Of a DNA stretch of 64,000 bases, positions 45,727 to 58,300 are shown piece by piece. A program made the position numbers and the translations under genes. The notes below the pieces were generated by a model. That model worked only from the letters and a program-made list of their open reading frames with translations. It searched no databases and was not told the origin of the DNA. The DNA comes from Arthrobacter sp. AK04 (lineage in GTDB: Bacteria; Actinomycetota; Actinomycetes; Actinomycetales; Micrococcaceae). The stretch is taken from assembly GCF_021129155.1 (NCBI RefSeq), contig NZ_JAJOMC010000019.1, positions 1 to 64,000 of the forward strand, in the 5' to 3' direction. How positions within the stretch are numbered: the stretch's first letter is position 1; each line of letters starts with the position of its first letter.

Positions 45727-46056
45727 ATGAACGAGCTGCACGCACTGGTGGTTTACGTCCCGCGCTCGCATACGGAACCGCTCCTCGCAGCCATCGGCGA
45801 TGCCGGAGCAGGCAGGATCGGGAAGTACTCCCACTGCTCCTTTGTCATGCCGGGAACAGGCCGCTTCACTCCCCAGGACGGCGCCCAACCGTACCTTGGA
45901 CGGATCGGCAAGCCGGAGGAAGCCGCCGAAGACAGGATCGAGTGCGTGGTTGAACAGCCCTTCATGGGCGCGGTCATCGCCGCCCTGCGCGCGACGCACC
46001 CTTACGAGGAGCCTGCCTTCATGAGCTGGCCCGTGGAAGGCTGGCGCCGTCCATAA
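45727..46056 (+). CDS. NIF3/YqfO-insert-like small protein
   Basis: 109 residues. ALVVYVPRSHTEPLLAAIGDAGAGRIGKYSHCSFVMPGTGRFTP closely resembles the CutA-like inserted domain of YqfO/NIF3 proteins, and ATHPYEEPAFMSW completes it; here the domain stands alone. The known stand-alone forms bind metals or nucleotides in unclear ways. It precedes the SRP RNA and dnaX. Function not assigned. Confidence 0.7.
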   Translation: MNELHALVVYVPRSHTEPLLAAIGDAGAGRIGKYSHCSFVMPGTGRFTPQDGAQPYLGRIGKPEEAAEDRIECVVEQPFMGAVIAALRATHPYEEPAFMSWPVEGWRRP

Positions 46057-46096
46057 GACCGATTCGAGTCGGGCAGCAAGTTCGGGTAAAGTGTCT

Positions 46097-46190
46097 GACG
46101 GCCCCTCATGTGGCGTCATCCTGTTGAACTCCCCCAGGACCGGAAGGTAGCAAGGGTAAACGGGCTCTGGCGGGTGCATGGGGGGTCTTT
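46097..46190 (+). ncRNA. ffs: Signal recognition particle RNA (small, 4.5S-like)
   Basis: The conserved apical loop is clear: GGACCGGAAGGTAGCAAGGG, matching bacterial SRP RNA domain IV, flanked by GTGGCGTCATCCTGTTGAAC and closed by CCCCTCATG pairing with CATGGGGGG. It guides Ffh to ribosomes for membrane targeting. Its place just before dnaX is typical of actinobacteria. Ends are approximate. Confidence 0.9.
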
Positions 46191-46231
46191 ACTATTCCCC
46201 CACAGGGCGGCAGGATGTCGGCCCGGATTGG

Positions 46232-46237
46232 TAGGGT
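46232..46237 (+). promoter_or_regulatory. -10 hexamer for leaderless start of dnaX
   Basis: TAGGGT, seven bases, GTG at 46245. It supports that start over an in-frame ATG at 46215, which lacks a clear ribosome site. Confidence 0.55.
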
Positions 46238-46244
46238 TTTCTCT

Positions 46245-49916
<3,672 letters not shown>

Positions 49917-49925
49917 CCGCGGCCC

Positions 49926-49966
49926 CGGGTAAGGCGGGGGCGCGCCTGCACGTCTCTCCTTACCCG
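49926..49966. other. 9-bp inverted repeat between dnaX and recR
   Basis: CGGGTAAGG (49926-49934) and CCTTACCCG (49958-49966) with a 23-base loop, no T run. Weak as a terminator; may be a processing or pause site. Confidence 0.35.
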
Positions 49967-49967
49967 C

Positions 49968-50008
49968 AAACCACATCAAGCTAAACCCGAAAACCACACC
50001 AAGCTAAA
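49968..50008 (+). repeat. 18-bp direct repeat before recR
   Basis: AAACCACATCAAGCTAAA (49968) recurs at 49991 with one change, period 23. It lies directly before the recR ribosome site and looks like a local duplication of the leader. Confidence 0.55.
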
Positions 50009-50017
50009 GAGGGAAAC

Positions 50018-50617
50018 GTGTACGAAGGTGCTGTCCAGGAGCTGATTGACGAGCTCGGACGCCTTCCGGGGGTGGGTCCCAAGTCCGCCCAGCGGCTCGC
50101 GTTCCACATCCTTGAGGCGGACCCCCAGGATATGAAGCGGCTGGTTGAGGCGATCACCACCGTCAAGGAAAGGGTCAAGTTCTGCTCGGTCTGCGGCAAC
50201 GTCACCGAGCAGGAACTGTGCAATATTTGCCGTGATCCGCGGCGGGATCCGGCCGTGATTTGCGTCGTGGAGGAATCGAAGGATGTGCTGGCCGTGGAGC
50301 GGACGCGGTCGTTCCGGGGCCGGTACCACGTGCTGGGCGGTGCCATCAATCCCATCGCGGGAGTCGGACCTGAACAGCTCCGCATCCGCGAGCTGCTGAC
50401 CCGGCTCAACGACGGCGCCATCCAGGAAGTCATCATCGCCACGGACCCCAATCTTGAGGGTGAAGCCACCGCCACCTACCTGGCGCGCATGCTCAAGACC
50501 ATCGGGATCACAGTGACCCGCCTCGCCTCGGGCCTGCCCGTTGGCGGGGACCTGGAGTACGCGGACGAAGTCACCTTGGGACGCGCCTTCGAGGGCCGCC
50601 GCAACGCCCTGGCCTGA
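50018..50617 (+). CDS. recR: Recombination mediator RecR
   Basis: 199 residues, the full family length. N-terminal helix-hairpin-helix [20 protein letters not shown], zinc finger [20 protein letters not shown], Toprim domain with [14 protein letters not shown] and [11 protein letters not shown]. Loads RecA at gapped DNA together with RecO. GTG 50018 follows GAGGG. It directly follows dnaX; the ybaB/ebfC gene that lies between them in many bacteria is absent here. Confidence 0.95.
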   Translation: MYEGAVQELIDELGRLPGVGPKSAQRLAFHILEADPQDMKRLVEAITTVKERVKFCSVCGNVTEQELCNICRDPRRDPAVICVVEESKDVLAVERTRSFRGRYHVLGGAINPIAGVGPEQLRIRELLTRLNDGAIQEVIIATDPNLEGEATATYLARMLKTIGITVTRLASGLPVGGDLEYADEVTLGRAFEGRRNALA

Positions 50618-50884
50618 CCGGAAACAACGCGGCACCAAACGGCACAACACGGGCTGAGCCTGCGGCGCCATTTCGCATCCTGGCTGCGCGGGGCGCACGC
50701 GCGCCTGCGCCTTCCAGGGGCCGGATCCCGGGCTGAAAATGGTCACAATTCAACCCCGGGCAGCGGGCGGCGATAAACTGGGGGAAGAAGTCGCGCCATG
50801 GACGGCGTTAGTTCCCAGCGTCAGGGCCAGCACAGCGATAAGGCTGTCTGGCCGGATTCCAATTGATTCAGTGAAGGTACGCGC

Positions 50885-52243
50885 ATGAGTACGCCCACTA
50901 CCGAAGTGCACAACGCAACGCAGCAGCAGGAGCCGCCTGCCGGCCGTGCGGTGACTAAGCAGCTCATCGTGCAGAAATTCGGCGGATCTTCCGTAGCGGA
51001 CGCGGACGGCATCAAGCGGGTTGCCAAACGGGTTGTGGATGCACAGACGGCGGGCAACGAAGTTGTGGTTGTTGTCTCGGCCATGGGTGATACCACGGAC
51101 GAACTCCTGGACCTTGCGGGGCAGGTGACGGACTCCGCCCCGGCCCGCGAGATGGACATGCTCCTGTCCGCGGGCGAGCGCATCTCCATGGCGCTCCTGG
51201 CCATGGCCATCAACAAGCTGGGCGCCTCCGCGCAGTCCTTCACCGGTTCCCAGGCCGGCATGATCACCGATGGCATCCACGGCAAGGCCCGGATCATCGA
51301 CGTCGACCCCCACCGGATCCGCACCGCACTGGACAAGGGCAACATCGCGATCGTTGCCGGCTTCCAGGGCATGAGCCGCGCCACCAATGAAATCACCACC
51401 CTGGGTCGCGGCGGTTCAGACACCACTGCCGTGGCCCTGGCCGCTGCGCTGGAAGCGGACGTCTGCGAGATCTACACGGACGTGGACGGCATCTACACCG
51501 CTGATCCCCGCGTTGTTCCCTCCGCCCAGAAGATCGAGCGGATTTCCAGCGAGGAGATGCTCGAGCTCGCAGCGTCGGGCGCCAAGATCCTGCACCTGCG
51601 CTGCGTGGAGTACGCCCGCCGGTTCGGCGTTCCCCTGCACGTCCGTTCCTCATTCAGCCAGCACGAAGGCACCTGGGTCATCCCCAGCGCCGAAGACAAG
51701 ATCACCACACAAGAGGGAGTTGCCTTGGAGCAGCCAATCATCTCCGGCGTTGCGCACGACCGTTCCGAAGCCAAGGTCACCGTTGTGGGCGTTCCGGACA
51801 TTCCGGGCAAGGCCGCAGCGATCTTCCAGGTCATCGCCGACGCCCACTCGAACATCGACATGATCGTGCAGAACGTCTCCACCCACGGCACGGGTCGGAC
51901 TGACATTTCCTTCACGCTTCCCATCGTGGAAGGCGCCGACGCACTGGCGGCCCTCCATGCAGCACAGGACCAGATCGGGTTCGAGAGCATTGAGTACAAC
52001 GAGCAGATCGGCAAGCTGTCCCTGATCGGGGCGGGCATGCGCTCCCACCCGGGCGTGTCAGCGACGTTCTTCAAAGCCCTCTCCGACGCCGGCATCAACA
52101 TCAACATGATCTCCACCTCCGAGATCCGCATCTCCGTTGTAACCCACGCGGACCTGCTGGACGAGGCCGTCCGTGTCATCCACAAGGCCTTCGACCTGGA
52201 CAGCGAAAACGAAGCCACCGTCTACGGCGGCACCGGCCGCTAG
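50885..52243 (+). CDS. lysC: Aspartate kinase (with internal beta-subunit start)
   Basis: 452 residues. Phosphorylates aspartate in Lys/Thr/Met synthesis. Kinase signature [19 protein letters not shown] (about residues 29-47), nucleotide and substrate site [18 protein letters not shown], then two ACT domains ([34 protein letters not shown] and [30 protein letters not shown]). An in-frame TTG at 51725 with a strong ribosome site probably makes a separate beta subunit. ATG 50885 follows GAAGG; GTG 50951 is an alternative. The asd gene often found next is not here. Confidence 0.94.
   Translation: MSTPTTEVHNATQQQEPPAGRAVTKQLIVQKFGGSSVADADGIKRVAKRVVDAQTAGNEVVVVVSAMGDTTDELLDLAGQVTDSAPAREMDMLLSAGERISMALLAMAINKLGASAQSFTGSQAGMITDGIHGKARIIDVDPHRIRTALDKGNIAIVAGFQGMSRATNEITTLGRGGSDTTAVALAAALEADVCEIYTDVDGIYTADPRVVPSAQKIERISSEEMLELAASGAKILHLRCVEYARRFGVPLHVRSSFSQHEGTWVIPSAEDKITTQEGVALEQPIISGVAHDRSEAKVTVVGVPDIPGKAAAIFQVIADAHSNIDMIVQNVSTHGTGRTDISFTLPIVEGADALAALHAAQDQIGFESIEYNEQIGKLSLIGAGMRSHPGVSATFFKALSDAGININMISTSEIRISVVTHADLLDEAVRVIHKAFDLDSENEATVYGGTGR
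51714..51727 (+). promoter_or_regulatory. Internal ribosome site and TTG start of LysC beta
   Basis: AGGGAG (51714-51719) lies five bases before an in-frame TTG (51725-51727). Translation from it gives [20 protein letters not shown], the regulatory ACT part, as in the overlapping lysC-alpha/beta arrangement of corynebacteria. Confidence 0.7.
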
Positions 52244-52252
52244 GAGACAGCG

Positions 52253-52302
52253 AAAAGCCGGGCCCTTTTCCGTCAATCCGGAAAAGGGCCCGGCTTTTTT
52301 GG
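52253..52302 (+). terminator. Strong intrinsic terminator after lysC
   Basis: A perfect 20-bp stem (52253-52272 with 52279-52298) with a six-base loop TCAATC, followed by further T residues (TTTTTT in total). Confidence 0.9.
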
Positions 52303-52339
52303 TGCTGCCTAGGGGAATGCCGGTGGGGCCGGAGCCCCG

Positions 52340-52555
52340 TCAGCCTTGCTTTTCGAGGTCTTCACGGCGTACGGCGTAGTGATGGCCGGCAGCATCGGTT
52401 TCCACAACGAAGTGCGAGAGTTCCTCTTCTGAGGCCTGTTCGAAAGCGTCGTGTTTATGTACCACCGGCGAATCGGAGTCCAGCCGCGTGGCCGGCCCAA
52501 AGAAAAACCGGAGCCTGTCGGTCAGGCTCATGAACCTGTCGACTACATGTGCCAC
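52340..52555 (-). CDS. Small paralogous protein A
   Basis: 71 residues. RFMSLTDRLRFFFGPATRLDS near the N-terminus and a C-terminal FVVETDAAGHHYAVRREDLEKQ. The FGPA motif and the FVVE...YAV end recur in the gene just upstream (paralogue B). No membrane segment or catalytic motif. GTG 52555 is preferred for its AAGGGG ribosome site; GTG 52564 is an alternative. Family and function unknown. Confidence 0.65.
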   Translation of the reverse strand: MAHVVDRFMSLTDRLRFFFGPATRLDSDSPVVHKHDAFEQASEEELSHFVVETDAAGHHYAVRREDLEKQG

Positions 52556-52676
52556 TGTTTCCACCCCCTTCCCGGCTGTCCGGGGGAAAGAGCTCCTGCC
52601 TCCTGCTGGAGCCAGTGCCCTTATTTTATGCCTGCGGGCAGGAAAAGGCTCCCGCCCGTACCCGACTTTGGCAGGC

Positions 52677-52919
52677 TCAGCGCAGCGATTTGTCTTCCGG
52701 GTTACGGGGCACGACATAGGTGCTGCCGTCAGGCCGGGTAACGGTCTCCCACTGCTGGGTCTCCGCTTCGCGCTGGGCCAGCAGCCTCCGGTTTTCCTCC
52801 GTCATGTCGTGGGCCAGGGAAGAGCGGTTGGCCGGACCAAAAATAGCCCGAAGCCTGCCGGTGGCCCGCATGAAACGCTGCGAGGCGTTCTCCTTGCCTG
52901 CTGAGTTGCCCTTACCCAT
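52677..52919 (-). CDS. Small paralogous protein B
   Basis: 80 residues. RFMRATGRLRAIFGPANRSS matches the paralogue A motif RFM-x3-T-x-RLR-x2-FGPA-x-R, and the end WETVTRPDGSTYVVPRNPEDKS resembles the A end. A basic N-terminus (MGKGNSAGKENASQ) precedes the motif. Divergent from the MarR gene, sharing its palindromic operator region. Function unknown. Confidence 0.7.
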   Translation of the reverse strand: MGKGNSAGKENASQRFMRATGRLRAIFGPANRSSLAHDMTEENRRLLAQREAETQQWETVTRPDGSTYVVPRNPEDKSLR

Positions 52920-52969
52920 GAAACCGGCTCCTTATCTGACATGATTCCTATCGGAAGTGTACGCTAATA

Positions 52970-52983
52970 GTTAGTGCACTAAC
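52970..52983. promoter_or_regulatory. 14-bp palindrome, likely MarR operator
   Basis: GTTAGTGCACTAAC is a perfect palindrome 13 bases before the MarR start and 50 bases before the divergent small gene. Both genes may be controlled by it. Confidence 0.7.
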
Positions 52984-52996
52984 AATTGGAGGAGAC

Positions 52997-53485
52997 ATGG
53001 CCACGGCAGCCGGTATCGACCCCGGGCAGGAGGAAGACCTGCTTCTGGAACACCAGCTGTGCTTCGCCCTTACGGTGGCTGCCCGCAGCGTTGTGGGCGC
53101 CTACAAGCCCGTCCTCGAAAAACTCAACCTCACCCACCCGCAGTACCTAGTGATGCTGTGCCTGTGGGAAGCGAGTCCGCGCACCGTCCGGAACATCAGC
53201 GATGCCCTCGCCCAGGAACCGGCCACCATCTCGCCGCTGCTCCGCCGGCTTGAGGCTGCCGGCCTGATTACGCGACGCCGGGTGGACGGCAACGAGCGCG
53301 CGCTGGCCGTCGCGTTGACCGCTGAAGGCGCCGCGCTGCGGCAGGAGGCGCTCAAAGTCCCGGGAACCATGATGGAACGCCTGGGATTGACCCGCGTACA
53401 GGTGGCCGAACTGCATACATCCATGATGGGGCTGATTGCGACCACCTCCAGTCAGGAGACAGATTCAATACCAGCAGTAGAATGA
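52997..53485 (+). CDS. MarR family transcriptional regulator
   Basis: 162 residues. Winged helix with NISDALAQEPATISPLLRRLEAAGLITRRRVDGNERALAVALTAEGAAL, and N-terminal helix EDLLLEHQLCFALTVAARSVVGAYKPVLEKLNLTHPQYLVMLCLWE containing a Cys (about residue 21) placed like the peroxide-sensing Cys of OhrR. GGAGGAG sets the start. A perfect palindrome upstream is the probable operator. No ohr gene is near, so redox sensing is only suggested. Confidence 0.85.
   Translation: MATAAGIDPGQEEDLLLEHQLCFALTVAARSVVGAYKPVLEKLNLTHPQYLVMLCLWEASPRTVRNISDALAQEPATISPLLRRLEAAGLITRRRVDGNERALAVALTAEGAALRQEALKVPGTMMERLGLTRVQVAELHTSMMGLIATTSSQETDSIPAVE
53478..53483 (+). promoter_or_regulatory. -10 hexamer for leaderless start at 53490
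   Basis: TAGAAT, six bases, ATG. The hexamer overlaps the end of the MarR gene. Confidence 0.6.
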
Positions 53486-53489
53486 TGGG

Positions 53490-54062
53490 ATGACGGACAG
53501 GCCACGGTCCATGAGGAAGACGGCGCTCGCCCTGCTGCTGGCGGCAACGCTGCTCCCGGCGTGCTCCCCCGAACAGGGCGGCGGCGGCCCTTCCGTCGAA
53601 CCTTCGGCAACGCCCACAGCCTCCGCCACTGCCGATCCCACCGCCAGCCCGTCCGCCGACGCCGAAACCACCGTCCCCGCACCGGCTCCCGAAACTTCGC
53701 CTGCACCCTCCGGTCCCGGCCAGGGCAATGCCGAACTTTCCATCATCGTGACCGCAGCCGAGGGAGAACCCGAAGCGAGCTACACCCTGGTCTGCGTTGA
53801 CGGGGTCCCTGCCGCCGAGAGCGTGCATCCCGGCGCGGATGCAGCCTGCTCAGCGTTAAAGGAAAACGCAGGGATGCTGGGTCCGCACACTCCGGGAACC
53901 GCACAAGCCTGCACACAGCAGTGGGGCGGCCCGCAGGAGGCCACAGTGACGGGAGTCGTGGACGGCGTCCCCGTAGACACGGCTTTTTCGCGCACCAATG
54001 GCTGTGAAATCAGCGCCTGGGATGCTGCGAGGGATGTTCTGGGTGTTGCCGGTGGAGCCTAG
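53490..54062 (+). CDS. Lipoprotein with SSI-like (subtilisin inhibitor) domain
   Basis: 190 residues. Lipoprotein signal with lipobox LLPAC (Cys about 25), a Ser/Thr/Pro/Ala-rich linker, then a domain resembling the Streptomyces subtilisin inhibitor: LVCVDG and AACSAL for the first disulfide, ACTQQWGGPQEATVTG and FSRTNGCEIS for the second. The position equivalent to P1 after the Cys is Gln, unusual for SSI. Probably a surface-held protease inhibitor. A large subtilase gene lies three genes away. Confidence 0.7.
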   Translation: MTDRPRSMRKTALALLLAATLLPACSPEQGGGGPSVEPSATPTASATADPTASPSADAETTVPAPAPETSPAPSGPGQGNAELSIIVTAAEGEPEASYTLVCVDGVPAAESVHPGADAACSALKENAGMLGPHTPGTAQACTQQWGGPQEATVTGVVDGVPVDTAFSRTNGCEISAWDAARDVLGVAGGA

Positions 54063-54972
54063 GCTCCTCGCGGCGGACGAATGGCAGGAGCGGGAAAGGG
54101 CCCACCAGCTGCGCGTCAGCCGCTACGCGGACCCCTACCTGGCCCGAAGGTCGGCAGGCAAAAAACACCCGGTGGAAGACTTCCTCTTCACCTACTACAC
54201 CCAGAAGCCGGGCCAGCTGCGCCGATGGCACCCCGGCGCCGGGCATGTCCTGCTGGGTGCGGAAGCGGCCGGGCGCCAGGGCTGGAAGCACTACCGAATG
54301 CTCGACGACGACGAACTTGCCTTCCTGGGGCTGCCGGAAGGGAGCACCGCGGTCACCTTTGACCGGGACGCCTTTCTTGCCGACCGGAGCGAGGCACTCG
54401 CCTTCGCGGAGATCATCCTGCGCGGAACTGCGGCCCGCCCCGCCCAGTTCGGCTGCTTCGGGCTCCACGAATGGGCCATGGTGTACCACCAGGACAGGTT
54501 CGACCTCCGCCACGAGTACCTGCAGCTGCGGTTGGGACCAGCCGGCACGGACAAGGTGGTGGAGGACAACCGGATCCGCTGCACCCACTTCGACGCGTTC
54601 CGCTTCTACACGCCGGACGCCGTCCCGCTGAATGAACTGGCGCCGAGCCGGGAGAGCCAGCGACACCTAGAACAGCCCGGCTGCCTCCACGCCAATATGG
54701 ATCTGTACAAGTGGGCCTACAAGCTGCTGCCGGCCCTGCCCAGCGAACTGGTGATGGACTGCTTCGAGCTGTCCTGGCGAATCCGCGCCATGGACATGCA
54801 GGCATCGCCCTACGATCTCGCCGAATGGGGCTATCCCGCCATTCCCATTGAGACGCCGCAGGGCAAGGCCGAGTATGTGGAGCACCAGCGCTCCTTCGCC
54901 GCCGAAGCTGCAGCACTCAGGGAGAGATTGGCCGTTGAGCTGGACGTAGTGTCCAGGACGGTTCCGGCATGA
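54043..54972 (+). CDS. Uncharacterised protein often annotated 3-methyladenine DNA glycosylase
   Basis: About 309 residues. EWQERERAHQLRVSRYADPYLARRSAGKKHPVEDFLFTYYTQKPGQLRRWHPG at the N-terminus and QPGCLHANMDLYKWAYKLLPALPSEL later are conserved in actinobacterial proteins labelled 3-methyladenine DNA glycosylase. I see no helix-hairpin-helix or AlkA/Mpg active site, so the label is doubtful. GTG 54043 has a GAGGG site nine bases before it; the longer frame to 53998 overlaps the previous gene. Its stop overlaps the next start (ATGA). Confidence 0.65.
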   Translation: MLPVEPRLLAADEWQERERAHQLRVSRYADPYLARRSAGKKHPVEDFLFTYYTQKPGQLRRWHPGAGHVLLGAEAAGRQGWKHYRMLDDDELAFLGLPEGSTAVTFDRDAFLADRSEALAFAEIILRGTAARPAQFGCFGLHEWAMVYHQDRFDLRHEYLQLRLGPAGTDKVVEDNRIRCTHFDAFRFYTPDAVPLNELAPSRESQRHLEQPGCLHANMDLYKWAYKLLPALPSELVMDCFELSWRIRAMDMQASPYDLAEWGYPAIPIETPQGKAEYVEHQRSFAAEAAALRERLAVELDVVSRTVPA

Positions 54973-55316
54973 TCGACCTGACCGTCAGGCTCCGGGAAGA
55001 TCCTGACGCCGTCGAACACGTCTTCCGGCTGGTAGCAGACGGCGGCCGCGTCCAGCCCTCCACTACCCTTCCGGACCCTGATGCCGCCCTGGCAGCCGTG
55101 GAAAAGTACGGCGAGAGCGTCTTCTTTCCCAAGCCCGGGCCGCCCCGGCTCTGCACCCAGCAGTACGGCGGGCCCCAGGTGGCTGTGGTCACGGGCGCTT
55201 TCCATGGGCGCACCGTCGATTCCATGTTCTCGCGCACGGATGGCTGCGAAATCTCGCGCTGGAATGCCTTGGCCCCTTTGCTCGGCGGCTGGGGCGGGGC
55301 ATCCGGCGCCACCTGA
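54969..55316 (+). CDS. SSI-like domain protein without signal peptide
   Basis: 115 residues, paralogous to the lipoprotein two genes upstream: CTQQYGGPQVAVVTG and FSRTDGCEISRWN keep the second SSI disulfide, but the first Cys pair is lost, and no signal peptide precedes DLTVRLREDPDAVEHVFRL. The gene overlaps the preceding one by four bases. A cytoplasmic, possibly non-inhibitory, SSI-fold protein is implied. A strong terminator follows. Confidence 0.7.
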   Translation: MIDLTVRLREDPDAVEHVFRLVADGGRVQPSTTLPDPDAALAAVEKYGESVFFPKPGPPRLCTQQYGGPQVAVVTGAFHGRTVDSMFSRTDGCEISRWNALAPLLGGWGGASGAT

Positions 55317-55327
55317 GCCGTAAGAGC

Positions 55328-55376
55328 AAAAGACAGGATCCCAGGCGGTTCAACCGCCCGGGATCCTGTCTTTTTT
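55328..55376. terminator. Bidirectional terminator between SSI-like gene and subtilase
   Basis: A 15-bp outer stem (55328-55342 with 55360-55374) and an inner GGCGGTT-C-AACCGCC hairpin, followed by T6. The left end AAAA gives a T run on the other strand, so it suits both converging genes. Confidence 0.88.
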
Positions 55377-55392
55377 CTAAGCCGTCAGGCTG

Positions 55393-58300
55393 CTACACCG
55401 CAGGTACGGCGTCTGCGAGCGCCACCTGCGGGGCCCCGGACGGGGCAACATGCGCAGAACCCACCTGGACGTTGACCCAGGTCCTGATGCCGTTGCCGCC
55501 CAGGCTTAGCCGGGACAGGTAGGCACCCTCGGACAGGCCGGTCCAGGACACAGTGGCCGAGGTGGCGGTTCCGTTGGGAGCCACGATCGGGTTGGGTTCC
55601 ACAGTGAGGTTACCCGCGTCCCCAGCGAACGTCACCGCCTGCACGGAAGCGCTGGCCGGCCCGTTATCCGGAGTGGAATACAGGTTGACGGCGAGGTAGT
55701 ACGTTCCCGCGCGCGGAGACTCCAGGTCCAGGAACTCGCTCGCGGAAGCCGTCGCCACCTGGGTGGCTGTCAGACCGCCCGAAACGTTGGGCGCGTAGAC
55801 CACCATGTCCCAGTCGACGTCGTCCGACGCCGCCTGGACGCCCAGGCGGGCAAAGGACGCCCCTTCCGGAACTGTCACCCGCAGGAGCGCGTTGTGCTCG
55901 TCGTTCCGGGGTGCGTACTCACCGGGAGTCTTGGTGATGGCGGTCTGGCTCAGCGGCGCCAGGCCCTCCACACCCACGTTGATCGGGCTGTCCGAACCTG
56001 ACACCAGTTCCATCGTGCCGCTCCCGCTGCCCGTGGCCGAGCCGAAGGAGAAGGACGGAGCGATCTGTGCATCCACGGGCCGGATGGCGATCGGCGAGCT
56101 GACAGTGCGGGGCCCCTTCCAGGTGAGGGTGCCCGTGCTGAACTTGCCCACCGGAGCACTGGCGTTCCGGATGGTCAGGGTGACCTCCCGGGTCTGTCCG
56201 GCCCTGGCGAAGTTCAGCGATTTCGGCTCCACCTGGATGTTGAAGCCGGGCATGTTGACCTCCGGCCGGTACATGCCCGGAACCAGTGCCGTCAGCTGGC
56301 GCTTGACCTGGACTTCTCCCACCAGGCTGCCAAGCGCAACGGACGGGACGTTCAGGTCACGGGCGGCGATGGTGCCGGCCTGCGGTGCACCGGTGTCCAC
56401 ACCCTGGCCGTTGAGGAAGCCCAGCCAGTCCTTGATGCCGGAGTTGTAGACCAGGCCCGGATCCAGGACCCGGGTTGAGTCGATGTGGCCGGCGCCGCCC
56501 TGGAACGGGTCGGCGTTGGGCGAGCCGTCGGCGTTGACCAGCGGGTAGGCGGTGGTCATCATGGCTGATTTCACTATGGCGGGAGACCAGCTGGGCTGCT
56601 TGCTGAGGACCAGGGCGCCGAATCCTGCAATATGCGGGGCCGCCATGGAGGTGCCCGACATGAAACCGAACTGGTCGCCGTTGTTGCCGATGGTGGATAC
56701 ACCCGCCAGGACGTTGACGCCCGGTGCGGCGATGTCCGGTTTCAGCAGGTCTCCGCCGGCGGCGAGGGTGGGGCCGCGGGAGGAGAAGCCGGCGATCTGC
56801 GGCGCCGGGGCCGGCGGTTCACCGGTCAGGTCGCCCTTGACCAGGCTGACGGTCAAAGCCGGGTTCGCTTCCAGCTTTGACTTCAGTTCCAGGCTCTTGG
56901 GCGCATTGACGTGGACGGTGGGCAGCACATGGTTGTCAGCGTCTTCGGAGCTGCTGGTGAGGTTCACCAGGACCATGCCGACGCCGCCCTTGTCCTGGAC
57001 TTCCTGGCTCTTGGCCGTCCTGTCCACCACGCCGCGGTCGCAGACAACAACCTTGCCTGCCACCTTGGCCGCATCCAGGCTGCCGGGGCCGCAAAGGTTG
57101 GCATTGGTTACTCCCGCCGCTGCGGCCGCAGCCGCAACCACAACAGGGGTATCAGCCACTTCCGACTTCATGATGGAAGCTCCGCGGTACAGCGATCCGT
57201 CCGAAACCTTGACGGTGCCCAGCAGGTCGCTGGGGAACGTCGATGCGGCAACCGTGGTCAGCCAGGGCGAGGCATGGTTGACAGTGGACGCGGTGGGACC
57301 CGAGTTGCCGGCTGATGCGGAGACGAACACGCCTGCAGCTGCTGCGTTGAGGAACGCCAGGGCTACGGGGTCGGTGGTGTTGTTGTTATTGCCCGAGATG
57401 GAGTAGTTCAGGACGTCCACGCCGTCTTTGATGGCGGCCTCCACTGCCTCGACGGACGCCGAGGAGTAGCAGCCTCCGGTATCGGGATTGGTGTCTTCCC
57501 AGCAGACTTTGTACACCGAGACCTTGGCTGCGGGGGCAACGCCGGAGCTCTTGCCGAAGCTTGAACCGTCGATCACCTGCTCCACGCTGGCGTTGCCGGC
57601 GGCCGTGGTGGCGGTGTGTGTTCCGTGGCTTCCGACGTCGACCGGCGAGATGAGTTCCTCGGGCGCCCGGTTCCCCGGGGCAACATACTGCAGGAAGGTA
57701 TCGGCGAAGTACCGGGCTCCGATGACTTTGGAGTTGCACAGGGAGCCGTCGAAGGAGGCACCCGTTCCCTGGCCCTTCTGGCATTCACCTTCGAAGGTGG
57801 TGCCGTCAGCCTTGAGCATGGCAATCCGGCCCTCCGCGGTGCGGTAGGGAACGCCTACCTGGGCAGGCCCGCTCAGCGGCTGGACCGGCTCGCCCTGAAG
57901 GAACGGGTTGTCCGGGGCGTAGCCGGAGTCGATGACGCCCACCACCACGCCTTTGCCGGCGTTCTCTTCGCCGCCAAACTGTGTGGCCCAGACCCCGTCG
58001 GGGCCGGTCAGCTTAAGGAAGTCGGTGGTGGTGTAATCCGGGGCGTTCTCCACGTCCGGGGCAACAACCAGCACGCGGTCGTCTTTGGACAGCTCCATGG
58101 CCTGGGCGGCAGTGAGTTCTGCCGTGAAGCCGTTCAGGGCGGCGGTGTACTGCTTGGCCGGGGTTACGCCCTGGCTGGCAGCAACCTCCCGCTGCTGCTT
58201 GCGGAGGTGTGCGTCGTAGGCCCTGTAGTTGGCGCTGCCGGCATCCAGCTTCCGCCCATTGTTGGGTTTTGTCGCCCCCAGTCCGGGCGTTTCCCCTTCA

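Noticed and set aside
50885..52717. asd gene downstream of lysC, as is common
   Set aside because: A strong terminator follows lysC and the next genes are small unrelated ones; asd is not in the window.
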